DNA of 64,000 nucleotides from Lateolabrax maculatus (lineage: Eukaryota; Chordata; Actinopteri; Acropomatiformes; Lateolabracidae): assembly GCA_031216445.1 (NCBI GenBank), contig CM062215.1, positions 1,620,001 to 1,684,000 on the forward strand, given 5' to 3'. The notes beneath the pieces were generated by a model, which did no database searches, was not told the origin of the DNA, and saw only the letters and a list, made by a program, of their open reading frames with translations. This document shows positions 46,771 through 59,300 of this stretch, piece by piece. The stretch's first letter is position 1. The number at the start of each line of letters is the position of its first letter. The position numbers and the translations under genes were made by a program.

Positions 46771-49738
46771 CAGTCAAGTGGTAGTTTACTTCCATGTCTG
46801 TCCAGACTCATATAATATATGTAGTGGAGACTTTGAAGGAATTGAATAAAAGGTAATAAGTGTATTTTTTGGCAAAATGGAAGCTACAAATTCTAAAACG
46901 TGGATGCAGCTTCACAAACATCAGAAAATCATCAGTCAATAATGCACCCAAGTCATCCTAAACAAAGGTCTACTTACTATTTTTTCCCCCAGAATGCTTC
47001 AAATAGCATCTCGCAGCTCCTCTGTTTGTCAGTAAGAGGACCTTGTATGAAGATTTCTCTGGTTTTATAAGGTGAAAAATGAACTTTCACACTCAATTAT
47101 CAATTGCGTTTCCCATGTCATCAGGCTCCAGCTGCCGCCAACGAAACCGCCCTCGAGCAAGGCACCGAAACAACTGCAGTTATTGTTCTGTAAGTAACGC
47201 CTTGGTCACACTAGATGATTTTCAAGGTCGTCAGATCACTGTGCTGTTCACACTTCACAACTTCCTGGGAATCTTTGTGGAAGCTGTGGTTTGCACTCTG
47301 CATGACTGATCAGTGATGAGGGGGTCACACATTACAAGATATTTCGCCAGGAGGAATCTGCTCTGGGAATTACGTTTTGTCATGCGACTCTGAGTATTTC
47401 TGTGAAGACTGCAGTCTGTTGTGTTTGTTTCTTGTTTGTCCTTCAGGCTCAGTTTATTCACAAAAAACACGCAGAAAATAAGCTCCATCAAAATTCAGAT
47501 GGTTGATATTTTATAAAATCTGCTTGTTTTTTGTATTTGTTGCAAGTTTTAGATGATATTTGCTCCCTTGATCAGTCAGTAAATACTTACAAATCCTTAA
47601 TATTTGAAGTCCCAGAATGCAAGTATGCATCAGCAACCAGCAAAATGTACAACTTACAAGGGACCCCAAAAGCTCCAGGCTTCTTGTGTGCTGATTTAAT
47701 TAAAATTAGGTTGGGAATATGCACCATTAATACACACTTTTCATTTGACATAATGAGGGACTTAAGACGGCTCCTGTTCACCCGATCATTACCTGATGTC
47801 ATTATGTCAGTTTTGTGCTCTCGTGTTGCCTATTCATAGATTAATTTGTATTTAATCCAATAACCACATAGCATACCTAGGGACAGGTATAGACAAACTG
47901 TTGCCCCAAGGCCTCGTAGAGTCCTCAAAGGTCTGCTAAAATGTCTCTTAAATTGCTGTATGGATTAAGTGGTCGCAGAAGCTAAGAGCTTCTTGCAGTG
48001 TCACTGTTTGTCCTCCATGAAACTGGAGAAGTTTGAAGGTCTGTCATGCACATAATCTTGGCGGCAACTAATGTGACTTTGATGACATTTTGGGGGAAAA
48101 ATGAATGTCTTTACTCTATTCTTGCATTTTAAATCTGCACAGATGGACCTTAAGAGCTGTTTGTACAGACCCTGCACAGACTCCAGATGACTACAACATT
48201 TCTAAATTGTCCAAAGAGGGAGCTACAGCGTCTGTGTAATGCGTGACTGTTCATATTTACAACTGTGATCTTGGAAGTCAGCAGCGTGTTACACAACCCG
48301 AACCGTCATGACAACAAATCATAAATGAAAAACAACCCAAAAGTTCCAGTTTACTTTATAACCGACAGATGTTGGATAAGAAATACTGCGACTGAACCGA
48401 TGAAGCTGCTGGCTTCCGAGCTTTTCATGTTCAGCCTGACGTTGGGACACAAGAAGTGAATTTGTGTGACTTTTTGGCTTTGTGAATTTAGTTCCTGGCA
48501 TGCTGGAGCAGGTCCCTCACCAAGAACAAAAACACCATGATATATCATGCTGACTTTGGCCGCATTGAATACAATGAACAATACAGGAATCCTTCAAATT
48601 CATGACCCTGTAAAACCTGGTTCACCTCACCTCAGTCTGACAGAGCGTAGGAGGACACGGCGACTGACTGCCAAATGACCGACACATTGGATAAATATGT
48701 TTTTGTGCACCGTGGCTGTGTCATGGTGTAATACAAATGTTTGAGTTCAACAACAAGGGGAAAGAAAGTGAACCCTCGCCTGAAGATAACCACCCAGCTA
48801 GGAGGACAAATGTACACTTTGTGCGGCCAAATCATATGTTTTTTACAATGTCAACCAAATATTTGACTGATGTTAGACTTGTTTTCACCAGACATGCAGC
48901 CCTGGGAAAATCTCCTAAATGTCAGTTTTTTAGTTTTTTAGTGACCACCAGCTATTTCAAGGCTATATAAACAGTTTCGTAAAATGTGTCTCAGTTCAGG
49001 GTCTGGATCCTCTGAAGGACTCAGCCCATGAGGGTCTTTGTTTGATATGCAACTTTGGCGTTGACCCCGTCAATTTGATTGATTTATAAGGACAGAGCCC
49101 AATAAATAGCAGCCAGTTGGAGGTCCCCATGAGGGCCAAACACAGGGCCTTGACTACAATGACAGCAGAGGGAGGAAACAGGTACTGTTGGTATAATATC
49201 CTTCTGCTAAGATGCTCGTAGGAGATGATGGCAAAATCTTCACAAGTGGTCCTTACCCCTGAAGTTGCCTGATAACAGGCACTGCTAAGCCACGCTAGAC
49301 CAGCTAAACTGAAAATGCATCTATGTTTTTAGGGCTATGTAAATATATATTTTTATTTTATTATATTTTAGTATTTGTAAATTTACATTGATTTATAAAT
49401 GCTACAGTAAATGTATTTATTTATTCTCCCCACTTGGAGTTTATTGTAAGTAATTCAATGTAAATAACTTAATCAAAGTATTTATTTATTTAAATTTGTT
49501 GTAATATTTGCAAATTTAGTAGAACCATTATAATTACCCATATTATTAAGTATTGTTAACATTATGAATTGTGCATGATTATTATTAACAATAATTGGAA
49601 GAATGACTGGAATTATTAATATTTAAGTACATTTATTTATTTAATGTATTGAATCCTTTATTATTAGTAGTAGTATTATTATTATGGTCATTATGTACAA
49701 ATACAGTGTTGTGTAATAATTCTAATACTGTAATATAA
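46771..49738. other. Upstream of ahr2, no gene recognised
   Basis: No exon seen. 49325-49700 is very AT-rich, with TATTTATTTA-type runs, and ends abruptly at the CpG-rich ahr2 promoter. Confidence 0.5.
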
Positions 49739-50312
49739 CACGCGAAGAAGAAGAAAATCCTCCTTAAGGTCTTCCCGGTTGGAATGCAGTTGTCCCGTCG
49801 CTGCCCGCCTGCGGCCCCAGTCTCAGGTTGGCCCACATTCGGACCACCTTAAATATTGTCTGCTCTCGCGCCGCAGTGACACACAGAGCGCGGCGGGAGC
49901 GCGCGGCAGCAGCAGACTGTCAAATCTCAACGGGGCGAAGCTAAAACGCCTCCGAGGACTCTCTGAAACGGATAAAAGTCTCGGTTTTCGCGGTGAACCC
50001 GGGTGGAAATACTCAACCGTCGGGATTATGGGAAGTTTTGTTAGTTGGCTAACGTCTGAGAGGCGTTCGGGGTAGCTAAACACGACAAAAAGTAGTTTTT
50101 TCTCAGCTGAGAGGCGCACGGGACGAGCCGGGGACTAACGTCAACTGGATTTTACCGTGTGAGGTTGTTTTTAAACGTTATTCTGTCGTGTTTTTTCGAG
50201 GGATGTGATTGTCTAAACACGTTTGGACGTGTCAACGTGTAACGCGACTTAAAGCCCGGGATAAAGCCACTTTGGTTCCTTTTTTGAACACTTTGTCTGC
50301 CCTGAACTCACC
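49739..50312 (+). promoter_or_regulatory. ahr2: ahr2 CpG-rich promoter and 5' UTR
   Basis: Abrupt change from AT-rich DNA to the only CpG island in the window, directly ahead of the ahr2 start codon. CACGCGA at 49739-49745 is TCGCGTG on the minus strand, an AHR/ARNT response heptamer (TNGCGTG). No strong TATA box is seen (TTAAATATT near 49849 is weak), so initiation may be dispersed. Confidence 0.7.
50203..50208 (+). promoter_or_regulatory. Start-stop upstream ORF (ATGTGA) in the ahr2 leader
   Basis: An ATG followed at once by TGA, 105 nt before the ahr2 start codon. If the leader includes it, it could pause or divert scanning ribosomes. The role is inferred. Confidence 0.4.
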
Positions 50313-50371
50313 ATGCTGGCGAACACAGCGCTTTACGCGGCGAAGAAACGGAAGAAGCCGGTCCAGAAAAT
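50313..50371 (+). CDS. ahr2: ahr2 exon 1 coding part
   Basis: The start codon context is CTCACCATGC (A at -3). The donor GTAAGT begins at 50372 and splits an Ile codon (AT|C). Confidence 0.93.
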
Positions 50372-53300
50372 GTAAGTCAGCGGCCGTAAACACACCAAAA
50401 TCCCTGTAATGTTCCGGTAATATTCCTACAGTATCTTAAAGTGTGTGTGGTACATAAGAAGTAGCGAGTATACAAGGATATTCGTGCACTTTATGTCCTC
50501 TGTGCGTCTGCTAACCCTATTGTACTTTTACTGTAATACTTTTACAATTACAGAAACTCTGCTTGTGGTTCAGTAGTGACTGTATAATGACCACGACCCA
50601 TATACGTTACAATATGTCCATAAAACATCATGCATAACGACTTTTTAATCATTTTATTGCACTATAATGTGTTTTTATGTGTTATTTTATTCATACAGGG
50701 AATACCTGTAGCTCTGCAGCTTATATACACCAGAGCTGGCTCTTTTTTAGGTGGTTACAGCTGTGCAAACATCTCCAGACTAGTCAGTGAGTGTGCATTA
50801 CAGCCTGTGTTACATGGTAATAAGAGTGTTGTAGGTTATAAGTCCTACCCTGTGTTTGCAATAGTAGCTACATTGTCCTTAGTTGAATCCGTAAGGCCAT
50901 AAAGTCTATTTTCCCTGCTGTGGTTATGCAATGTTGGCCAACCAGACCGAGGTAATGTGAAGTGCTGAAGTCCAACAACACTGCAGGCCTATCCAGCATG
51001 GAAAATAAAGAAAACTGTTGCTTCAGTATTATTTAAATCTAATTATACCATCTGAGACAGCTGGGCTTCCCAGACTGATTCGTGCAAATGGTCTCTGTGC
51101 TCTAAATGTGTGGAAACTCATTGAACATATTACTTTTTTTCCTCTGAAGGAGCTCTTTCTGAGTGGATGTATTTAATTGGAATTCATTATTTATGCTGAG
51201 TTTTTGTTTGAGTGTGCTATGTAGGCGGGGAGGGTAACAGTGGAGAGAGTGAATCCCCACATCAGTAAAATCATCATACCACCTTCTTATGAATCTATTT
51301 TTGATGGAAGGAAATGTGTATTTAAACTGCTTCTTGTTTTCTCCTGCACTGCCCCCTCGAGGGCCCCTGGAGGGCCCCAGACCACGATTTGAAAACCAAT
51401 TCTGCATACTGTAGCCTCAGAAAATCCTTCTTCAAGGTTGTATGTACAGTTGGAAAATGCTTTTTGCACTAGAAGCTTTACATTTTATTTGCAATTTTAT
51501 AACAATGTTCTGTAAGGAACCCCACTGTGATACACTGATTTCTCACAGGACTTTTAGGGTCTTTGTACTTCTGTGCTGTGTCAGTTTCTCAGGACCTTTT
51601 AGAACCTCTTCAGGGACCTCTGGACCCCATTTTGGAGAGCCAGTGCCTCATACTGGAGCAAGGGTTGCGCCATAACAGATCCCTTATAGCTCCATAATGA
51701 GACCATGAATCTGACATGTGCCTATATCCGTGTGCATTGGAGTTTTAAAGAACTTTTAAAGAAAGATTGCAAACTTTATTGTGCTGTTAAGAAGGGTGGC
51801 AGTGACTAAATGTAGATCAAACTGATCCTTAATGGTTCAAAATGGACCTTTTTATGCAAGGAAACCTTTTAAGGGTCAAATTGTTGTTTGTAGACTCCTA
51901 ATAGAGCTAATGTTCCAAAATGTTTCTTTATAAACACTTAACTGTGCTGGAAATAACTTACAAGAGAGGTTTTCTAAAGCACCAGGCTTAGATAGTTTGT
52001 CCAAGACCCTTCATGGTGCTGTAAAAGGGTCTTCAAAAAGTATTATGAAGCACCAGTCTCAATCGGTTCTTACTAGACCTTCACAGTGCTATAATTATCA
52101 TTGGCCCTTTAGAGAAGTCCCCTGTAGTACCATGGTCCAATAGTTTGTTATAGAGACTTCACAATGCTATAAAGAACCTTTTTGGAGATGTTCTATAGTG
52201 CAACATGCTTGAATAGTGCTGTAAAGAACCTTCTAGGTAGATTATCTGAAGCACCATGCTCTAGGGTTCTTCTTAGACCCTTTATGGTGTTATAAAGCCT
52301 TGACAGAGGTCCTCTAAAGCACCCTGCTGAAATGGCTTTTCCTAGACCCTTCATGGTACTGTAACGAACCCTTTAGAAATTTCCCTTAAAGCACCATGCA
52401 CTAATAGTTTATTATAGACCCTTCATGATGCTGTAAAGAACTGGAGAGGTTTCTAAAAGTACCCTGCTAGTTTATTGCAGACTATTTGTGGTGCCACAAA
52501 GAACCCTTTTGAAGATGCAACATGCTTGAATAGGTAAATTTTGACCCACAATAGTGCTGTAAAGAACTTTTTAGAAATGTTCTGTTAAATAATTTAACAT
52601 ATACCCTTCCTGGTACTGTAAAGAATCTTTTTCTCTCTAAGCCACACTGTCTTCCTCACTATGATTTTACCAGTTTGTGATTTTAAACTTTAACAAGCCA
52701 GACGGAGTGTTAACTGCTCCATACAGAACCACAGGCCTGAGCAGAGGACCACGGCAGAACCCTGCCAGAACCGTGGTTTCACTGTGTGTGTGGTACTACC
52801 TGCATTAATCATAATCAGGACGTGGAGCGAGAGCACTCTCACGCGATGTTTCCACGAGGGAGGAGGGAGGGAGGGAGGATGGCGTAATCTGAGACTCGCT
52901 CTGTTTTTTTTCTCCTCCTCCGACTGCCACAACATACTTTTTTCCTGTCTTTCCTTCTGTCTCTCTGTGTGTTTTTTTGGGGGGGTTGTTTCTTTCCTCC
53001 CTCCCTCGACACAAATTAACATAGTTCTGTGTCACGCGAACGGTTACATAAGTCTGCCATGTTCTCTCGTCTTGGTTTTTAGGAAAAGTTGCTCTCTGGG
53101 AGTTTATCTTTCTTTTCTTTTTGGAGTGTGTGAGAGAGCCTGTTTAACCCACGGACGAGTCTAGAGGCGGCGTTACAGCAGCCTACCCTGAGGCAGTTTA
53201 CCGTCATGTTTACACTGCATTGTAAAAGAAGGACATTTCAAGTTACGGTGTCTGTGTGTGAGAAGGAAAAAGCCACAAAACAAACTTGATATAGGTCGAT

Positions 53301-56300
53301 AGATAGACCTGTGGACACTTGAACATTACACCCATATGTGAACACGGCTTTCCAGAGCCATGAGCATAAATGTTCTGCTATAACAGCCTCCGCTCTTCTG
53401 GTTTCAGGCTTCCCACCAGTTGTTGGAGCCTGTCTGCAGGGATTTGCTCCCATTCAGCCACAAGAGCTTTAGTGAGGTCCAACACTGATGTTGGGCGATA
53501 AGGTCTGGCTTGCTTTCGCTGTACCAGTTCTTGTCCAAAGGTGTTGGATGGTTTTGAGGTTAGGGATGACTTCTTATAGCCAGTTCCAAGTTAGTAAAAC
53601 CCTGGGATTACTTAAGCTCTGCAGCCATATGGAATCTTGTAATTCACCATCTCTCTTAGATCGTCTGTTTTGCTTCTTTCTGACACTACAGGCATCTGCA
53701 AAGGGAAGAAAACTAAAAAAAAAACTATATTTTGCCTAACGATTTTGTAACATTAAATCTGCAATTTATGTAGTTGATATTTGCTGAATGAGAAAGTAGA
53801 ATTTATTTTTCCACTGTGCTTGTTTTTACAGCTCTGCAGCTGTAGCACAGCCCCTTGAACAAGGAGCAAGAAGAAGAAAAGAGTCAGGACAGGGTTAATG
53901 AATGTCACAGCAGTGACTAAAGATGTGGTGAAAACCCTACAACATTTTGAGCACAGAAATTCTGCGGTTGAGGTGTGATACTGAGGCAAATAAAAACAGT
54001 GATTTTCTTGATTAATCGATCAGTTGTTTTGTCACACATCATTACGGTATCTCAGGTGACTCCTTTATGTTTTGTGTGGTCTGCCCAACCGTCCAAAACC
54101 CTAGATATTCAAATTATAATGATATAAAACAATAAAACAGAGAAAAAAGGCAAAGCTGTACAAGAAAATAGTTGCCTGAACAGTTACAAAATTATGATGA
54201 AAACAGATGCTGATTATCTGTTAAAAACAAAGGCAGAAGAGAAGCATTAAAAGATCTCAAAAAGTCAGCTTTTTTCCACACAAGTATTCTGTTAGTAAAA
54301 TGTGGAGCATGCATACAGTTGTGATAGTTTATATACAGCGTTGGCCTGCAGATGAATCCTGTTTGACAGCAAAATACTGGAGCGACTGGACCAAAATCAT
54401 AAAATGGCCAGATGTTGCTGCTGGTTAGATTTTTTTGTTTCGTTGTGGTTTGGTTGGATGTGATCTGGCTGGAGGTCATGCTCTTGTGTATGTGATGTGT
54501 TGCTGACCGTCCTGCTACAGTCAACGCGCTGTTTCTCTTATGACTGACATGTGCCGGACATCGGTCTCAACTTTCACTTCCTGGACATTATGACACCAGT
54601 CAATGTCAAAACAGAGTGATGTAACTGTTTATAAATTGTATCGTTTTGAGTGTATTTTGTTGCCTGGGTTTTCAGCATTGGTTGATTAGGATGGGGGCAC
54701 TGTGATTTCTGTAATTATTTCAATCCACAGAGTAAACACAAATAAAACATGTAGATAAGAATTCTTAAACATAAAAATGTCATAATATGCTGATTAACTG
54801 TGGAATAACGTCAGGCAATATGACGGTACAAACCATGATTATCAGGTTGCTATGGATGTGATGAAGTGCCTGTCAGGTATTTAATTGACTGAATTACCCT
54901 AAACCAGACATTTTTATCTTGTTATTTAATCTATAAACTATTGCACAATTGAGTTTCCAGAACATATACCATCTCATATTAATCAAGTTATGCTGTTATA
55001 GATTTCCTCCACATTGCTTATTAAAGTAGAAAATGAACCAAGCGAATAAAATAAATAAATAAAACTGCAGCAAGTGAAGTTAAACTTCCCCTGAGTTTGT
55101 TGCAGCACCCAATCGCACCCCCAAACCCCCCCTAACCTCAACTGTAAACTTATAATTTATGTAATACTAAATGTTAGGTAACACTCAAAGCTGTCAAGAT
55201 GTTGATTATATTTATTTTTCATTTAGGATTTAAACAGAATACAGTGAAACCCTGAACACTTCGTTGCCATTGAAATTATCAGATTTAAACACGTGGAATA
55301 TCAGCATAAACTCCCAATCCTGGAATATCGGCTCTGGTATCGACTTTCTGAGCCTGATCTTGGTGGAGCTCTTGTGCTTTCTCTTTTCCTGTATCATAAC
55401 TCCAGCAGGGAACAGACGCCAACATCGTATTTAGTTTCTTTTGTTCTGCAGAGGTGTCGTTGCCCCGTCGGAGACAAAGTGCCTTTGTGTGATTGCAGGG
55501 GAGTGTTTCTTTAAGTCCAACAAAACCCCACACTCTCTCTCTCACACACACACACACACACATACACACACTCATATACACACTCATATATACACGCCCC
55601 TTCCAGGACAGATTTAGTAGATAAAGTGAGAAGCAACAACACTGGCCGCTCATTGTTCTTGCAGGGAGTTGTGCCGTCAGGAATGCAGCGATAACCATCG
55701 CGCCTCGATTTCAGATATGTCGTGTTCTGGAGTATTATTGGAAGCAGATGTCTTATTTACGGGAGGGAGGGATGGAGGGCTTTGTCAGGGCCCAATGTCC
55801 ACATTTTACACGTTTATGTTACAGTTACAGCCCACAACCTCTCCCTCTAAGACTTTATGCTTTTAACAGCTGAAAAAGGTCTTCAACGTTACAAGAAAAG
55901 GGATTTAAAGTGTGAAATCATAGATTTGAATGTAAAACTGTAGTTTTAACTTCCCGCTAGTCCATCTTCACATGTCTTTTGGGTATTTTTGTAACACACT
56001 GCTTGTTATATTTAGTCTAAATGTATCTATTCCACAGTGCAGTTCAGACATGAGTGTGCTTGGCCTAAATGTTATTTTTAGAAGATTTTTGACCCTCTGT
56101 GCTGCCAGTTCTTCATATTCCTGCTGTGTATTTTTTTACCAGTTCTTTTTCAAGAGCAAAGTGTGAAATCATACATTTGCTGATTAAAAACCTCACCCCC
56201 TGTCCCGCCAGTTCTTCATTACCTTCCTTTTGAGTGTTTTTTTTTACTACGCTGGTTGTTGTATTTAATCATAGTACACAGTAATACTTCGATATATTTT

Positions 56301-59300
56301 TTACGGTAGGCTATAGGCACCTTTTTGAGAGCAGTTAACCTGTGAAATCATACATTTGAAGATCACAACTTCACTCTATGTTGTTGTTTTTGGTGTTTTT
56401 CGCCCTCTTCATATTACTTTTAGCAACATTTTGGTACTTCACCTGTGAAATCTTGTACTTTGGGCCTTTTGGAAGCAGTTAAACTGTAGAATTACGCATT
56501 AGGATTGCATATTGGCAGGTAAAAGCCTGGCAAATAAAACTTAACTATTTACATTTTATATTACATTTTCACTTACATGTCTTTCTTTTTTTTAATGGTG
56601 CAAACCAACAAAATATTAAATAAAGAATTCACAGATATTACAAAAATCAAAACAATATACAAAGATGAGGACAAGGACAAAATAGCAAAAACAGACGGAC
56701 ATTTCTTGTTGCTGAAGTGGTTTGTGTTGCTCAATGTTTTCTGCAACTTCAGACAGCACATTTCAACACTTGAAGGTACCACTAATCAGGAGGTTAAAGG
56801 GTCAAAGTCACAGTGCCACCAGCAGTATGCAGCTATGCAGGTGCGCACACACACACAGCTTCACGATTGGCCTCACCTGACCTACAGTCCCCGGCGGAGT
56901 CATCAGCAGCAACATCTGAACCTGATTTAACTCGAGAACCAGCAGACATGCAGCTGCTCTGTGTGAGACCCACCTGTAACTCGAAGATCACAGGTTTAAT
57001 TCCCACATTAACAAGATGCTCCCTGAGCAAGACACTGAAGCCTGACGTGCATAAATTCTTTGTAAGTTCAAATATTGTTTGCAGCTCACGATTCTTTTTT
57101 TCATCTGTTAAAGGGCAGAAGATTTTGTTCCCAGAGCCAAAGGTGACGTCTTTAAATAGTTTTTTTGTCTGAGCAACAGATCAAACTCCAAAAATATCAT
57201 AAATGTAAACAAATAGTAACTTGACAAAACTGTCTCAAAGCAGGTCTACTTTCTAGCTTTTTGTGAACACTTCTTGTCCATGTTGGCTTAAAGTTCAACT
57301 TTATCCATTATCCATCCTGAAAGACAACTAAGATGAAGAAAAATACTTGTCAAACTGAAGAAAGCTGGAAAACGTTCACACAGACTGCCTTGCTCAAGGG
57401 CAGAGGGAAGTAATTCCTTAAAGTCTTGCTTTTGTTTAGTCTCTAGACTGTGATTGACAAGAGGCAGAGCTGGATACACACAGTATGTTAGCCATTGGTT
57501 CAAAGATTTATCTTGAAGGGAAAAACAGAAATCAGTCACATAGCGATCTGGAAACTTGAGTATGTTTTAAGTGGAAAGCAGAAGTAAAGACGACGTGTGA
57601 GTTGTGTTTCTGACTTGTGTGACACAGATAAGAATCATTGAGCAGAACTGGTTTCTATTCTGATATCAGTCTGCCGTTGACCTTAACTGACTGACGGAGA
57701 CGTCTCTTTTTGTTCTCTGTGCTGATTTGGAAATAAATGGGCGTCACTGAGCCATACATCATACCTCATGTAGGTAAAAATATTAAAAATGCAGAAATAA
57801 GCAATAAACTAAAGTGTTGATCAGATATCTGTGGTTAAACTGTAAGACTGCTCTGGATATAAAAATATAAATATAAAAATTCTTGGTGTAAGCGGGAGGC
57901 ATCTCCAGGGCCGGTTTGAGGTGCTCCGCAGCTTCACACCTTCTCTGGGAAAAAGAAAAGCCCCTCTGTACAGCGAAGGTCTGGTTTGAGTTACAGACGT
58001 GAAGCCGCGGGGTTTACCGCCGGTCACTGGAGTTCAGTTACAGATACAGACCTGCTTTCTGCTGCGGTGCTTCATCTGGCCCGGCGGCGTTGACCTGCAG
58101 CCAAAGATCAGGGTTTATTTACCTCTTTACACTGTGTTATGCTGCTGTATTAAGGCAGATATCTATATACAAATGTTATTGGACTGAAGCTGGAACTTGT
58201 GAACTTGTGAATGTGTGAGTTGGGGCTGCAAGCAATTTGCCAATTATGTTCTACTTAATAATTGGCATTTATTTGATTTATTGCACCAAATCCTTATGTT
58301 TTAGAGGGTGGGACCACAAATTAAGTATCTTAAGTAGACCATCATATAGGAAAAAATTCACTTCTTATGTTTTTACTTCTGTCAGGATTGAAAAAAACCC
58401 CTCTAAAACAACATTTCGACCATCATGATACACTTAAAACCCTCCAGACTGATGAAGCACTGGAATAGATGACTGCCTATAAGTGGATCAACTTACAGCT
58501 AAATTAATAAATAAGATGTTCAAAGAAAATTAAACATCCTGTCAGGTTTTCCAGCTTGTTTTTCTGCCCTTGTGGTCATGCAGGAAGAGTCAGTGGTATG
58601 ATGGAGGTAGATTTTATCCCCAGTCCAGCCCTACTAAAGTAAACACTATGTACATTCTGGAGGAAAGTCAGTAGATATTGCAGGTATAAGAATTTGATCT
58701 TTTACTTTTCAGTTTCAACATTTTTGCAAATAAATGTGACCTTTTGAGTCTCATTTAAGAAGGAAACTCTTCATTTCCTCTCACTCAGTATATTTGTAAA
58801 CTTAAGTGCACAAAGTACTCATTTCTGCGTTTTGTTTATCGTGCCGACAGTGTGCTGACAGAACAGAGTTGAATACACCGCTGATAAACAAGTCCTGGAA
58901 CAGGTGACATCAAGCGGCTGACCTGGTTCCCATGGCAACAGTGGATGGAGCACGTAGCTCGTTGCTCTGCCTCTGGAGAGTCGAGGTCTTGATCCGTTAC
59001 ATCCAGCGGCTGTGAGGGGAAAACAACTCGGCCTGTGTGGACTTAAGAAATTACTTGTATATATAATTAACTATAAAATTACTCATTTTCTGCATTAATG
59101 CAGCATCCAGTATTTAAACACAAAACAGTGATCACCTGCCAGCTCTATGAACTGCCAGTAGCCAAGTTTACATCTAAATATGACGCAAATTTTAACCGAA
59201 TTCCAGAAAATCATAAAAAATAAAAAATAAAAAAATAAAAGCAAATGAATGTTTCCGTCTTTTATTACGGTTATGTGAATCAAACAGGGAAGTTCAAAGA

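Noticed and set aside
49779..50075. 98-codon frame upstream of ahr2
   Set aside because: CpG-island composition explains the openness. It is kept only as a possible upstream ORF, not as a gene.
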